Below are positions 27,625 through 36,267 of a DNA stretch of 60,292 nucleotides, piece by piece. The stretch spans positions 1-60,292 of the forward strand of contig JBALVO010000008.1 in the NCBI GenBank assembly GCA_036961445.1, read 5' to 3'. The position numbers were made by a program, and so were the translations under genes. This DNA comes from JBALVO01 sp036961445. Lineage in GTDB: Bacteria > Pseudomonadota > Gammaproteobacteria > Pseudomonadales > Halieaceae. Position 1 is the first letter of the stretch. The number at the start of each line of letters is the position of its first letter. The notes under the pieces were generated by a model. That model was not told the origin of the DNA, did no database searches, and saw only the letters and a program-made list of their open reading frames with translations.

Positions 27625-28335
27625 ATGCGTTCTAGCAGAACCAGGCTGGACCGTTTTTTGCGCGCCCGCGCAGGGATAAACCGCAGGGATGTCAGACGAC
27701 TACTTGCCCAGGGTCGGGTTACCGTCGACGGTGAAGTAGCTACCCGTATTAACCAGGTCATCAATCAGTTCAGCCACGTCGCACTGGATAATGCGCTGTT
27801 ACAGGCCAACGAGCCGCTACACATTATGCAGCACAAGCCCACCGGGATAGTCAGCGCAACCCGGGATGAACGCCACAAAACCGTCATCGACCTGCTGCAA
27901 CACCCCGAACGAGAGAGCCTGCACATTGCCGGTCGCCTGGATTTCAATTCTTCGGGTCTATTACTGTTAACCAATGACGGACCCTGGTCACAGCGCCTGA
28001 GCAATCCGCAAAACCGCATTCGCAAGGTATATCGGGTCACCGTAGAACAGCCAATAACAACGGACTATATCGCAGCTTTCGCGCGCGGAATGTATTTCGC
28101 CTATGAGGGGATAACCACACGACCAGCAGAACTACGAATTATTGACGACCGACTAGCTGAGGTCATATTGATTGAGGGTCGCTATCACCAGATCAAGAGA
28201 ATGTTCGGGCAATTTCAGAACCGCGTCGTGCACCTGCATCGCTGTGCCATCGGTAATTTGGCACTGGACCCTGCCCTGGCACCGGGCCAGAGTCGCGAGT
28301 TAACCGCTCTGGAGCGAGACCACATCTACCACTAG
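27625..28335 (+). CDS. rsuA: RsuA-family 16S rRNA pseudouridine synthase
   Basis: An N-terminal S4 domain (LDRFLRARAGINRRDVRRLL) is followed by the pseudouridine synthase catalytic motif GRLDFNSSGLLLLTNDG, with catalytic Asp at residue 106. The family-II motif EGRYHQIKRMFG is also present. RsuA modifies U516 of 16S rRNA. RluE/RluF-type synthases share the same fold, so the exact site is inferred. The gene meets trpS tail to tail, sharing the CTAG of their stop codons. Confidence 0.85.
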   Translation: MRSSRTRLDRFLRARAGINRRDVRRLLAQGRVTVDGEVATRINQVINQFSHVALDNALLQANEPLHIMQHKPTGIVSATRDERHKTVIDLLQHPERESLHIAGRLDFNSSGLLLLTNDGPWSQRLSNPQNRIRKVYRVTVEQPITTDYIAAFARGMYFAYEGITTRPAELRIIDDRLAEVILIEGRYHQIKRMFGQFQNRVVHLHRCAIGNLALDPALAPGQSRELTALERDHIYH

Positions 28336-29339
28336 GCGACAGCCGAGATGCCTACGGCTGCGCGCACCTTCTGCATTAGAGCAGTACTGTGCTGCCGGGC
28401 TCGTTCGGCGCCCTGTTGCAAGACACTCTCGATATGACCAGGATCATCCATAAGCCGGGTGTATTGCTCCCTGGCGTCGAACAGCTCGGCATTGATCAGC
28501 TCAAACAGCTGCTTCTTGGCCTCACCCCAGGCAATACCATTTTCGAACTCCCTGCGCATACGCGCCGTTTCGTCGGTCGAGGCAAATGCCGCCCATACCT
28601 GGAATACGGTAGAATCATCCGGGTCTTTGGGCTCACCCGGCTCCAGCAGGTTGGTCTTGATTTTGTTAATGGACTTGCGTAGTTGTTTCTCGGTCTGAAA
28701 TAGAGCAATGGTGTTGTTGTAGCTCTTGCTCATCTTGCGACCATCCAGGCCCTGCAACACCGCTGCGTTATCATCAACCACCGCTTCAGGCAGGGTGAAG
28801 ACCTCGGCAAAATTATGATTAAAGCGCTGTGCAATATCGCGGGCCATTTCTACATGCTGAATCTGGTCGCGGCCGACAGGAATTTTCTGCGCGTTGAACA
28901 TCAAAATATCAGCAGCCATTAACACCGGGTAGCTAAATAAACCCATAGTCACACCAAAATCAGGGTCCTCTCCCGCCTCTTCATTGGCCTGCACCGCAGC
29001 CTTGTAGGCGTGAGCCCGGTTCATCAGTCCCTTGGCTGCGTTACAGCAAAGAACCCATGTGAGCTCGGTAATTTCAGGGATATCTGACTGTCGGTAAAAT
29101 ACCGTATTGTCTGTATCAAGCCCCAGCGCGAGCCAGGTCGCGGCAATTTCCTTACTGGACTGACGCACCCGTTGTGGATCCTGGGATTTGATCAGGGCGT
29201 GGTAATCCGCCAGGAAAAAAAACGAATCTATGGAGCCGTCACGAGATGCGGCAATAGCCGGGCGAATAGCCCCAACATAATTTCCCAGATGAGGAGAACC
29301 GGTAGTGGTAATACCCGTAAGAACACGTTGCCTGGCCAT
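28332..29339 (-). CDS. trpS: Tryptophanyl-tRNA synthetase
   Basis: The class I signature appears as SPHLGNYVG near the N-terminus, and the KMSKS loop as GRKMSKSYNNTI. The protein is 335 residues from the ATG at 29339, which matches the family N-terminus (RVLTGITTTG). A TTG at 29369 would add ten residues and is disfavoured. It charges tRNA-Trp. No trp leader is visible. It overlaps the rsuA stop codon on the other strand by 4 nt, leaving no room for a terminator between the two genes. Confidence 0.94.
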   Translation of the reverse strand: MARQRVLTGITTTGSPHLGNYVGAIRPAIAASRDGSIDSFFFLADYHALIKSQDPQRVRQSSKEIAATWLALGLDTDNTVFYRQSDIPEITELTWVLCCNAAKGLMNRAHAYKAAVQANEEAGEDPDFGVTMGLFSYPVLMAADILMFNAQKIPVGRDQIQHVEMARDIAQRFNHNFAEVFTLPEAVVDDNAAVLQGLDGRKMSKSYNNTIALFQTEKQLRKSINKIKTNLLEPGEPKDPDDSTVFQVWAAFASTDETARMRREFENGIAWGEAKKQLFELINAELFDAREQYTRLMDDPGHIESVLQQGAERARQHSTALMQKVRAAVGISAVA

Positions 29340-29387
29340 AGAAATTCGCTTGTTCTGAAAAGGCGCCAATGATACTGGTAATGGGCT

Positions 29388-30521
29388 CTACTGGCTATCC
29401 TGTGCGTTTATTACGTTCAGGATAGCTGCATGGTAACGCCCGGTCAGGCGCCTGACGTTAAACGCAGATACATCCGGCACCTGCGCCTGCCCTTGTTGCA
29501 GCAGCGCTGACAGCTGCTGGATGAGGCGCACTGCCGCAGCAGCCTCCTGATCAGGCTCATCTGGATTCGATGGGTAACAGTAGTGCGCCGGGTAGATCTC
29601 CGGATACGCCAGTCTGTTGGGCACAACCGGCAGGCAATGACTAGCGACCGCCTCCAGCACCGCCAAACCCTGGAATTCATGCAAGGCGGTGGATACCACC
29701 ATATCCGCCGCGCTTAGCAGCGCGTGATAAGCCGTCACCGATTCCATGTAGCCAAAGTGCACCAGGCGATGACTGAATTCCTTTTCGATTTGCCCGAATA
29801 CCTCTGGCGACTTACGAAACTGTTGCCCCGCCACGGCCAACTCGTAGTTCACAGCAGTGCGTTCCAGGCCGCGCAATATACGCAGCAGGCCATCACCACC
29901 CTTATCGTGCTCAAAGCGCCCTGTCCACAGCAGGCGCAGCGGCCTGGATGGCAAGCTACCGGACTGGCCCGGCCAGGCCCCGGCAACGGCAACGCATTGC
30001 TCGATGTCTATAGGAACAGGCAATACATCCGCTTTACCACTCAGTGCAGGCACGATACCAGGGGGGACCCGGTCAGGCAGTTTAGCCAAAAGTAGCGAAC
30101 AGCCGGTCAAAAATGAGTCGCGGTTATACGCTGAATTAAACAAAATACTGTCCGCTGCCAACGCTGTATACAGGCCAACCATCTGTGCTTCAAGCAGGCT
30201 GTGCCGCTGGCGATCCTGCGGGTAGACGAATTGATTTTCATGGAAATAAACGATGGTGGGGATAGCGCTTAAAGCCGGAACCAAACCCCGCAGTGTCGCC
30301 AAATCCACCATGGACGTAGCAATGAGCAGATCGTAGTCCTGCTCCAGCCGTTCACGTTCGGCCAGCGCCCAATACAGCGGATTACCCCGCACCCGCCAGC
30401 TGAAATGTCGCGGGGGCAGACTCAGAACGCACCAGTGCCAGTGAGAAAACATGGCCTGCAGGGCGCGCTGCCAGTGCACATGACTTTGCGCGGCATAAGC
30501 CGACAGCAGCAGAACATTCAT
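29388..30521 (-). CDS. DUF3524 glycosyltransferase, tRNA-queuosine mannosyltransferase-like
   Basis: The 377-residue protein has the DUF3524 N-terminal domain (NVLLLSAYAAQSHVHWQRAL, PPRHFSWRVRGNP, YFHENQFVYP). A GT-B C-terminal half follows (LWTGRFEHDKGGDGLL and HEFQGLAVLEAVASHCLPVV, with the sugar-nucleotide-binding Glu). The family includes animal GTDC1/QTMAN, which mannosylates queuosine in tRNA-Asp using a GDP-sugar. Whether bacterial members do the same is inference. The start at 30521 gives the family N-terminus; the frame runs upstream into the aminopeptidase gene. It lies 10 bp behind the M18 aminopeptidase and 48 bp ahead of trpS, a tRNA gene neighbourhood that fits. Confidence 0.8.
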   Translation of the reverse strand: MNVLLLSAYAAQSHVHWQRALQAMFSHWHWCVLSLPPRHFSWRVRGNPLYWALAERERLEQDYDLLIATSMVDLATLRGLVPALSAIPTIVYFHENQFVYPQDRQRHSLLEAQMVGLYTALAADSILFNSAYNRDSFLTGCSLLLAKLPDRVPPGIVPALSGKADVLPVPIDIEQCVAVAGAWPGQSGSLPSRPLRLLWTGRFEHDKGGDGLLRILRGLERTAVNYELAVAGQQFRKSPEVFGQIEKEFSHRLVHFGYMESVTAYHALLSAADMVVSTALHEFQGLAVLEAVASHCLPVVPNRLAYPEIYPAHYCYPSNPDEPDQEAAAAVRLIQQLSALLQQGQAQVPDVSAFNVRRLTGRYHAAILNVINAQDSQ

Positions 30522-30531
30522 GGCGGAGGTG

Positions 30532-31839
30532 TCAAACCGCCGATAGCGGACCGCGATAATTGTAAAAACCGCCCAATACCCGGTAAAGATCCGCTGCGTC
30601 ACGAGTGCCGGCCAGCTCGCGGATAGAGTGCATGGCGAACGTCGGCACACCGATATCCAGTGTGCGAATTCCCGTACCACCGGCGGTGATAGGTCCTATG
30701 GTGCTGCCACAAGCCATATCAGTGCGCACCACAAAGGACTGTACCGGGACATTTTCCGCTGCGGCCAGCATGCGAAACAGACCTGTAGTTTCGCTATTGG
30801 AGGCATAGCGCTGATTGGCATTGATTTTGATAACAGGTCCGCTATTGAGCAAAGGACCGTGATTGGCATCGTGCCGATCGGCGTAGTTGGGATGTATACC
30901 GTGGGCATTATCTGCGGAAATCATCAAAGAACGGTCAGTGAGCGTGGCATAAGATTGCTGGTCACCTGCCATCCGTTTTAGCACCGAACTAAGAAAAGGA
31001 CCCTGCGCACCAGCGGTCGACAAGCTTCCCACCTCTTCATGATCGTTACACACCAACAGCGAGCTGACCGCACCATCGGCGCGCAGCAGAGCCTGTAAAC
31101 CGGTGAAGCAGCTGAGCAGGTTATCCAGGCGGGCTGACGCCAGGAAATCCTGCCGCAAGCCAATCACCGCAGGCAACTGCGTGTCATAGAATGACAGTTC
31201 ATAATCCAGTACCTGCGCCACGGCGCAATCTGGATGCTCTGCCAGCAAACGCGCTTTAAGTAATGCCCTGAAATCCAGTGTTTCATCCTCCGCCAACTGG
31301 CACAACACAGGAGGAATATCTGTCTGCGGGTTGATGCTCCGACCTTTATTGGCCTCCCGATCGAGATGTATTGCCAGGCTGGGAACAATTGCGATCGCGG
31401 TTCGATAATCGATTAAGTCCGTGCGCAGTTGTCCGCCCTCACACTGGTAACTAACCCTGCCCGCCAGCGAAAGATCGCGGTCGAACCAGGGGTTTAGCAG
31501 CGCCCCGCCATAGACCTCAACTCCCAACTGAAAGAATCCCTGGGTTTTTTTCTCAGGGTTTGGCTTTACCATCAGGCATGGGCTATCGGTATGCGCACCG
31601 ACCATGCGCATACCTTGTGCAGGTGCAGACTCACGGCCGACAATGAACGCTATAATAGAGCTGTCGTTGCGCACCACATAGTGTTTGTCACCGGCTTGCA
31701 GCGCCCAGGTAGCATCCTCGGCTAAACGACTAAAGCCCTCTTGCTCGAGCTGCCTGGCCATTTCCGCCACTGCGTGAAACGGCGTGGTTGCGGTACCCAG
31801 GAAGTCACAAAGTTGCTGGTTGAATTCTTCTGCTTTCAT
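30532..31839 (-). CDS. apeB: M18 family aminopeptidase
   Basis: The 435-residue protein has the dinuclear zinc ligands of the M18 family: GAHTDSPCL, NDHEEVGSLS, SADNAHGIHPNY, ACGSTIGP and the final MHSIRELAG. Such enzymes form large cytosolic tetrahedral assemblies and remove acidic or other N-terminal residues. GGGAG precedes the ATG at 31839 by about 5 nt; the frame's upstream TTG is not used. It lies between the GlxR-like gene and the glycosyltransferase gene on the same strand. Confidence 0.93.
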   Translation of the reverse strand: MKAEEFNQQLCDFLGTATTPFHAVAEMARQLEQEGFSRLAEDATWALQAGDKHYVVRNDSSIIAFIVGRESAPAQGMRMVGAHTDSPCLMVKPNPEKKTQGFFQLGVEVYGGALLNPWFDRDLSLAGRVSYQCEGGQLRTDLIDYRTAIAIVPSLAIHLDREANKGRSINPQTDIPPVLCQLAEDETLDFRALLKARLLAEHPDCAVAQVLDYELSFYDTQLPAVIGLRQDFLASARLDNLLSCFTGLQALLRADGAVSSLLVCNDHEEVGSLSTAGAQGPFLSSVLKRMAGDQQSYATLTDRSLMISADNAHGIHPNYADRHDANHGPLLNSGPVIKINANQRYASNSETTGLFRMLAAAENVPVQSFVVRTDMACGSTIGPITAGGTGIRTLDIGVPTFAMHSIRELAGTRDAADLYRVLGGFYNYRGPLSAV

Positions 31840-31866
31840 ACTGGCTCCCAAAGTTTACCTCTCATA

Positions 31867-32745
31867 TCAGGCATTAAGCGTCTGCATGCGCGCAAACAAG
31901 CTGGATGTATCCCAGCGGGCACCCCCCATGGCCTGCACCTCACTATAAAAGGTATCCACCAAACTGGTAACAGGTAGATCAAGATTCATGGCAGCGGCCT
32001 CAGCCAGAACCATCGACAGATCCTTACGCATCCAGTCCACCGCAAAACCGTGCTCATACTCGCCCGCCAGCATCGTCTCATAGCGGTTAACCATCTGCCA
32101 GGATTGCGCCGCGCCCTGGGATATCACTTCCACGACAGCCGCAGTATCCAAACCGGCCTGCTGAGAAAACTGCAGGGCTTCGGCGAGCCCCTGCACGACA
32201 CCGGCAATACAGATCTGGTTAACCATTTTGGCTAATTGACCGCTACCGGCAGGCCCCAGTAATCGGGTACAGCGGGCATAAGTCCCCAGCACGGCTTCTA
32301 CACGGCTAAACGTTGCGGCATCTCCACCCACCATGATAGTCAGTGCTCCGTTGACCGCACCAGCCTGCCCACCAGAAACCGGTGCATCGAGAAAACCCAG
32401 CCCGCGGCTGGCGGATTCCTGCACCAGCTCCCGCGCCAACTCAGCTGAGGCTGTGGTGTGATCTACCACTACCGCGCCGCTTTGCAAGCCTGCCAGGACA
32501 CCCTCTTGTGACAACACCACGCTGCGGACATCAGCATCGTTACCTACACACAAACAAACCAGATCCGCACCCAGGGCGGCCTCCCGCGGAGTGCCGGCAG
32601 ACTGGCCGTGGTAGTGCGCCACCCATTGCCGTGCTTTTTCTGCAGTGCGGTTGTATACCGTCACCTGGTGCCCCGCCGCTTGCAGATGTCCAGCCATGGG
32701 AAACCCCATGACACCGAGTCCGACAAAACCTATTTTCATAGTCAT
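31867..32745 (-). CDS. GlxR/3-hydroxyisobutyrate dehydrogenase family oxidoreductase
   Basis: The 292-residue protein has the N-terminal nucleotide-binding signature KIGFVGLGVMGFPMAGHL with NR after the second strand (NADP-leaning). The substrate-binding DAPVSGGQAGA and the catalytic lysine in GSGQLAKMVNQ are present. Members reduce tartronate semialdehyde or oxidise 3-hydroxyisobutyrate, and the sequence alone does not decide. No glyoxylate carboligase or hydroxypyruvate isomerase is adjacent, which weakens a GlxR call. It follows uppP by 21 bp. Confidence 0.85.
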   Translation of the reverse strand: MTMKIGFVGLGVMGFPMAGHLQAAGHQVTVYNRTAEKARQWVAHYHGQSAGTPREAALGADLVCLCVGNDADVRSVVLSQEGVLAGLQSGAVVVDHTTASAELARELVQESASRGLGFLDAPVSGGQAGAVNGALTIMVGGDAATFSRVEAVLGTYARCTRLLGPAGSGQLAKMVNQICIAGVVQGLAEALQFSQQAGLDTAAVVEVISQGAAQSWQMVNRYETMLAGEYEHGFAVDWMRKDLSMVLAEAAAMNLDLPVTSLVDTFYSEVQAMGGARWDTSSLFARMQTLNA

Positions 32746-32766
32746 AATCCGAGGTTATAGAGCAGC

Positions 32767-33570
32767 TCATAGCGCCCAAAGAAAATACAATATGCCCGCT
32801 AGTGCGATGCGGTAATAGACAAAAGGCATCAGCCCTACGCGATCCAACAGCCGCAAAAACATCGCGATACATAAATACGCGGTTATAGCTGACAGCACAG
32901 CACCAAGCGCCAGCGTCCACCAGTGGACTGTAACGCTGCTGGAACCGAGCTCCCACGCTTTCAGCGCCCCGGCGCTAGCGATGATCGGTATAGACAACAA
33001 AAAAGAAAACCGCGCCGACGCCTGACGATTCATGCCCAGCAGCAGTGCTGCGGTAATCGTTATACCGGAACGGGATACGCCAGGTATCGGGGCAAAGGCC
33101 TGGGCCAGGCCAATCAATAATGCAATCAGCAGGGTTAATGATTTGCCAGCGTTTCGGGTCGGGGCGGCGCGATCAGCGATACCCAGCAACAGGCCGAATA
33201 CCAGGGTGGTGGTTGCTATAACCGGAAGACTGCGCAGGTTTGCTTCGATATAGTCACCTCCGACAAGGCCGACCACACCCGCTGGAATAGTGGCCAGAGC
33301 CAGGTACCAGACCAGCCGGCTATCTTCAGTAATGGCCCCACCTGCCAGCGACCGGAACCACCGGTCTGCCATAAGCACCAGATCACCACGGTAATAAAAT
33401 AGCACTGCAGCCAGGGTACCCACATGCACTGCCACATCAAAGGCCAGCCCCTGATCCGGCCAACCCAGCAGCAGCGAGGGGATCACCAGGTGGGCAGAAC
33501 TGGATATGGGCAAAAACTCAGTGAGGCCCTGCATCAGCGCGAGCAGCACTGCCTGATACCACTCGATCAT
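32767..33570 (-). CDS. uppP: Undecaprenyl-diphosphatase
   Basis: The 267-residue polytopic membrane protein has the two BacA/UppP signature motifs: QGLTEFLPISSSAHLV near the N-terminus and PGVSRSGITIT around residue 165. It dephosphorylates undecaprenyl diphosphate, recycling the lipid carrier for peptidoglycan and O-antigen synthesis, and can confer bacitracin resistance. Its start overlaps the tsaB stop by 4 nt (ATGA), so the two are probably coupled. Confidence 0.95.
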   Translation of the reverse strand: MIEWYQAVLLALMQGLTEFLPISSSAHLVIPSLLLGWPDQGLAFDVAVHVGTLAAVLFYYRGDLVLMADRWFRSLAGGAITEDSRLVWYLALATIPAGVVGLVGGDYIEANLRSLPVIATTTLVFGLLLGIADRAAPTRNAGKSLTLLIALLIGLAQAFAPIPGVSRSGITITAALLLGMNRQASARFSFLLSIPIIASAGALKAWELGSSSVTVHWWTLALGAVLSAITAYLCIAMFLRLLDRVGLMPFVYYRIALAGILYFLWAL

Positions 33571-34274
33571 GGCTTCTTCCCCTGCTCGGACAGTTTTTTC
33601 CAGGAGATCTCTTCACGCACGTAAACCGGCTGTACTTGTTGTGCCACCTGGATTTCTCCACGACGCAGTTTCTCCAGAGCCAGGGGAATCAGGTCCCGTG
33701 CTGTGGGCAATAACTCAATGGCATCACCTGCCAATCGCTGTCTCAAAGCCACTGGAAAGTCACTCACAAAATGACAGCCGTTACCTACCACAGACAATGA
33801 CTCCGCCATGATTTCCGGAATCTCTGCCGGAGCACAGGCCCACGGACCCTGCTGCAGGACTGCCAGGCCACGATCAAATGCATATACTGCGCCGTATACT
33901 TCATTGATCCTGGCGTCCAGTATACTGAGCACAGTAGTCCCGACACCCACAAGCCCCGTCCGCAGTGCCGTCTGGGCCTGACCAGCCAGGCTTGAAATGG
34001 CGACCGCGGGGAGCTCATTTGCATAAGCCAAACCCTGCACTGCACTGGCGGCTATCCGTAGGCCAGTAAATGACCCCGGGCCGCAGCCGTAAGCTATTGC
34101 CTGTATACCGTGCGCCCGCAGATCGCCGCTGGGTAATAACTCCCGCAACATACCAAACAGACGCTGATTATGCTGGCGTGGTATGACCTCATGCCGCTCC
34201 CGGTACTCTCCATCTACAAATACGGCGACAGAACACGCATCGGTGGCTGTATCAATGGCCAAAACACCTGTCAT
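33567..34274 (-). CDS. tsaB: tRNA threonylcarbamoyladenosine biosynthesis protein TsaB
   Basis: The 235-residue protein has the ASKHA N-terminal strand LAIDTATDACSVAV and the YeaZ signature GCGPGSFTGLRIA. TsaB is the non-catalytic partner of TsaD and TsaE in t6A37 modification of ANN-decoding tRNAs. TsaC, TsaD and TsaE are not in the window. A 141-bp gap separates it from divergent mobA, and no distinct promoter was picked out there. Confidence 0.94.
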   Translation of the reverse strand: MTGVLAIDTATDACSVAVFVDGEYRERHEVIPRQHNQRLFGMLRELLPSGDLRAHGIQAIAYGCGPGSFTGLRIAASAVQGLAYANELPAVAISSLAGQAQTALRTGLVGVGTTVLSILDARINEVYGAVYAFDRGLAVLQQGPWACAPAEIPEIMAESLSVVGNGCHFVSDFPVALRQRLAGDAIELLPTARDLIPLALEKLRRGEIQVAQQVQPVYVREEISWKKLSEQGKKP

Positions 34275-34415
34275 AGTTCAAAATTTCCCTTGGCTGTATC
34301 ACCTGGGTAGCACCGCGACCGGGTACTACAATGGTAAACTTGGATTATCACACAGGCCGGCATGGGTAAGAACTATTGTGAGCCAAAAACAACTTAATCC
34401 GCGATAACGAGCACA

Positions 34416-34973
34416 ATGAATTCTACAGAAGATATTACGGGGTTAATTCTGGCCGGTGGTGCTGGCCGCCGAGTCGATGGGCGCGATAAAGGACTGATTG
34501 AGTGGCGCGGTAAACCACTGGTCGCACATGTTACGCAGCGTCTGCGCCCACAGGTTGGACAATTGCTGATAAGTTGTAATCGCAATTTCAGGCGCTATCA
34601 AGAGTTTGCACAGACCACAGGGGATTCTCGCAGTAACTTCCAGGGACCATTGGCAGGACTGGAAGCCGCCCTGCCAATGGTTGATACCAACTTCCTGGTG
34701 GTCGTTGCCTGCGATACCCCGCTGCTGCCTGATGACCTGGTGCTGCGCCTGGTCGCTAAACTGCAAGAGACGGGCATCGATATCGCTTACGTCCATGACG
34801 GTAACCGCGAGCAATACCTTTGCGCAGCAATGACACGAAGCTGCATGAGCTCCATTACCGGGTTTCTTGATGAAGGTCACCGCGCGGTGCGTCTTTGGTT
34901 CAGTCAGCAAAAAAGCGTTAGTGTCGATTTTTCAGATAATTCTGCAGCCTTTGACAATTACAATTACGCATAA
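34416..34973 (+). CDS. mobA: Molybdenum cofactor guanylyltransferase
   Basis: The 185-residue protein has the nucleotidyltransferase signature LILAGGAGRRVDGRDKGL with the conserved lysine. It also has NFQGPLAGLEAAL and the metal-binding region VVACDTPLLP. MobA attaches GMP to molybdopterin to form MGD. The C-terminus ends FDNYNYA where family members usually continue with an N-T-x-E-D-L-like helix start, so a few residues are missing. The stop codon lies in the first unit of a 7-bp tandem repeat, which may have caused the shortening. No other moa/mob gene is here. Confidence 0.9.
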   Translation: MNSTEDITGLILAGGAGRRVDGRDKGLIEWRGKPLVAHVTQRLRPQVGQLLISCNRNFRRYQEFAQTTGDSRSNFQGPLAGLEAALPMVDTNFLVVVACDTPLLPDDLVLRLVAKLQETGIDIAYVHDGNREQYLCAAMTRSCMSSITGFLDEGHRAVRLWFSQQKSVSVDFSDNSAAFDNYNYA

Positions 34974-34987
34974 CGCATAACGCATAA
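34967..34987 (+). repeat. Three tandem copies of CGCATAA
   Basis: Three perfect 7-bp units overlap the 3' end of mobA, and a partial fourth follows. The mobA stop TAA lies in the first unit. Such short direct repeats often expand or contract by slippage. Confidence 0.9.
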
Positions 34988-35021
34988 CGCAGCATCGGTT
35001 CGATCGCGCTAATACATGCAC

Positions 35022-35056
35022 AAAAAAACCGCCGGAATCGCTCCCGGCGGTTTTTG
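35022..35056. terminator. Strong bidirectional rho-independent terminator
   Basis: AAAAACCGCCGG (35024-35035) and CCGGCGGTTTTT (35044-35055) form a perfect 12-bp stem with an 8-nt loop, T-rich on both strands. It serves convergent mobA and the H1-like gene. Confidence 0.92.
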
Positions 35057-35073
35057 ACTGAAAAGCGCAGCTA

Positions 35074-35940
35074 CTATTTCTTTTTAACGGGCGCCTTTTT
35101 CTTGGCTTTAGCTTTTGCTTTTGCCTTGGTAGCAGGTTTCGCTTTAGCCTTTACTGCCTTTTTGGGTTTAGCAGTAGCTTTAGGCTTGGCCGCTTTCGCT
35201 TTTACCACTACTTTCGCCTTTGCCACTTTCTTTTTCGCAGGCTTAGCGGCCGGTTTAACAGCAGCTTTAGTCGCTGGCTTGGCTTTACGCTGGCCTGATG
35301 ATTTTTTCATGGCCTTTTTGGCACTGGCCTGCAGCTTTTTCAACGCAGCCTTTGCCTTCGCTTGGGCTTTTTTCTCAGCAGCTTTCATTTTAGCCATTGC
35401 TTTGCGTTCAGCTGCCTGCACTTGCTTGGTAAGCTTTTTCTCCAGAGCAACCACTTTTTTCCTGTCCGCTGCAGTGCGAGCTTTTAACCACTTCTCTGCA
35501 TGTTTGGCCAGTGCTTTAGCCTTATCCAGTTCAGCTCTGGCCGACAGCTCTGCCTTCTTGGCCATTACCTGCTCTTTAGCCGCAATTTGATGGGCTTTGA
35601 GTTTGGCGCTCTCTGCCAGCTCATTAGCGCGGTCCCGTGCGGTGGACATTCTCTCTCGTAATGCTTTTACCTTAGCCGCAGACTTTGTCGACGCAGCTGC
35701 AGCAGCTTTAGCCGCACGCTTGTTAGCGGCTGTTGCATTTTTGGATGCCTGCTTTCGAGCCTCATCCACTTTCTTACGCGCTACTTCCAAAGCTTTTTTC
35801 TCTGACTCCACAGCATCGCGAAATTTAGCCAGCGCCTCATGCGCTTTTGCTACCACAGGCGAAACCGCCGCTTTAGTAGCGGCCTTTTTGCGACTAGCGC
35901 CAGTCTGTTTTTTCGAAGTCTTTTTCTTAGCGGTTGCCAT
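35074..35940 (-). CDS. Lys/Ala-rich histone H1-like (AlgP-like) protein
   Basis: The 288-residue protein is dominated by Lys and Ala. An N-terminal SKKQTGASRKKAA segment is followed by a long charged coiled-coil-like helix (about residues 30-205; heptad-like EKKALEVARKKVDEARKQA). A C-terminal tail then repeats KPAAKPA-, KAKA- and KPKA-type units and ends KKAPVKKK. This resembles Pseudomonas AlgP and other bacterial H1-like proteins that bind DNA or RNA nonspecifically. GGAGG lies 7 nt before the ATG at 35940; the frame upstream is not coding-like. About 290 nt of AT-rich leader precede it. Chromatin binding is inferred from composition, not from a defined domain. Confidence 0.8.
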   Translation of the reverse strand: MATAKKKTSKKQTGASRKKAATKAAVSPVVAKAHEALAKFRDAVESEKKALEVARKKVDEARKQASKNATAANKRAAKAAAAASTKSAAKVKALRERMSTARDRANELAESAKLKAHQIAAKEQVMAKKAELSARAELDKAKALAKHAEKWLKARTAADRKKVVALEKKLTKQVQAAERKAMAKMKAAEKKAQAKAKAALKKLQASAKKAMKKSSGQRKAKPATKAAVKPAAKPAKKKVAKAKVVVKAKAAKPKATAKPKKAVKAKAKPATKAKAKAKAKKKAPVKKK

Positions 35941-36229
35941 TGGCACACCTCCACTTTGTTTTTCGGTTAGTACGGAAACAAAAATAGCAACAAAATCATG
36001 GGGATACAATAGCAATTGGCGGCAAAAAAACGTGTAATAATCAACGTTCCAATGCCCAAATCAGACAAGAAAATTACTTTCTAAACGGCGAAAATATTTT
36101 CCCCTGACCAAAATACACTTAAAATACAGGGGTTAAATGATTTTTCTGCGGCGAAAATCGATGCAAGAGATATAAATTTTGCTATAGGCGCACGGCGATA
36201 CATAACTTGCCGGGGAAATTTTTTTGTAT

Positions 36230-36256
36230 AAAAAAGGGAGCCAGGCTCCCTTTTTT
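36230..36256 (-). terminator. Rho-independent terminator after adk
   Basis: GGGAG-CCAGG-CTCCC is flanked by A and T runs (AAAAA before, TTTTTT after), giving a symmetric hairpin with a U tract in either direction. It lies 12 bp past the adk stop on the minus strand. Confidence 0.85.
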
Positions 36257-36267
36257 ATGGATGCAAA

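Noticed and set aside
35054..36037. Two Ala/Phe-rich open frames opposite the H1-like gene
   Set aside because: They are antisense to Lys/Ala codons and only mirror the composition of the real gene, which has GGAGG at its start and terminators on both sides.
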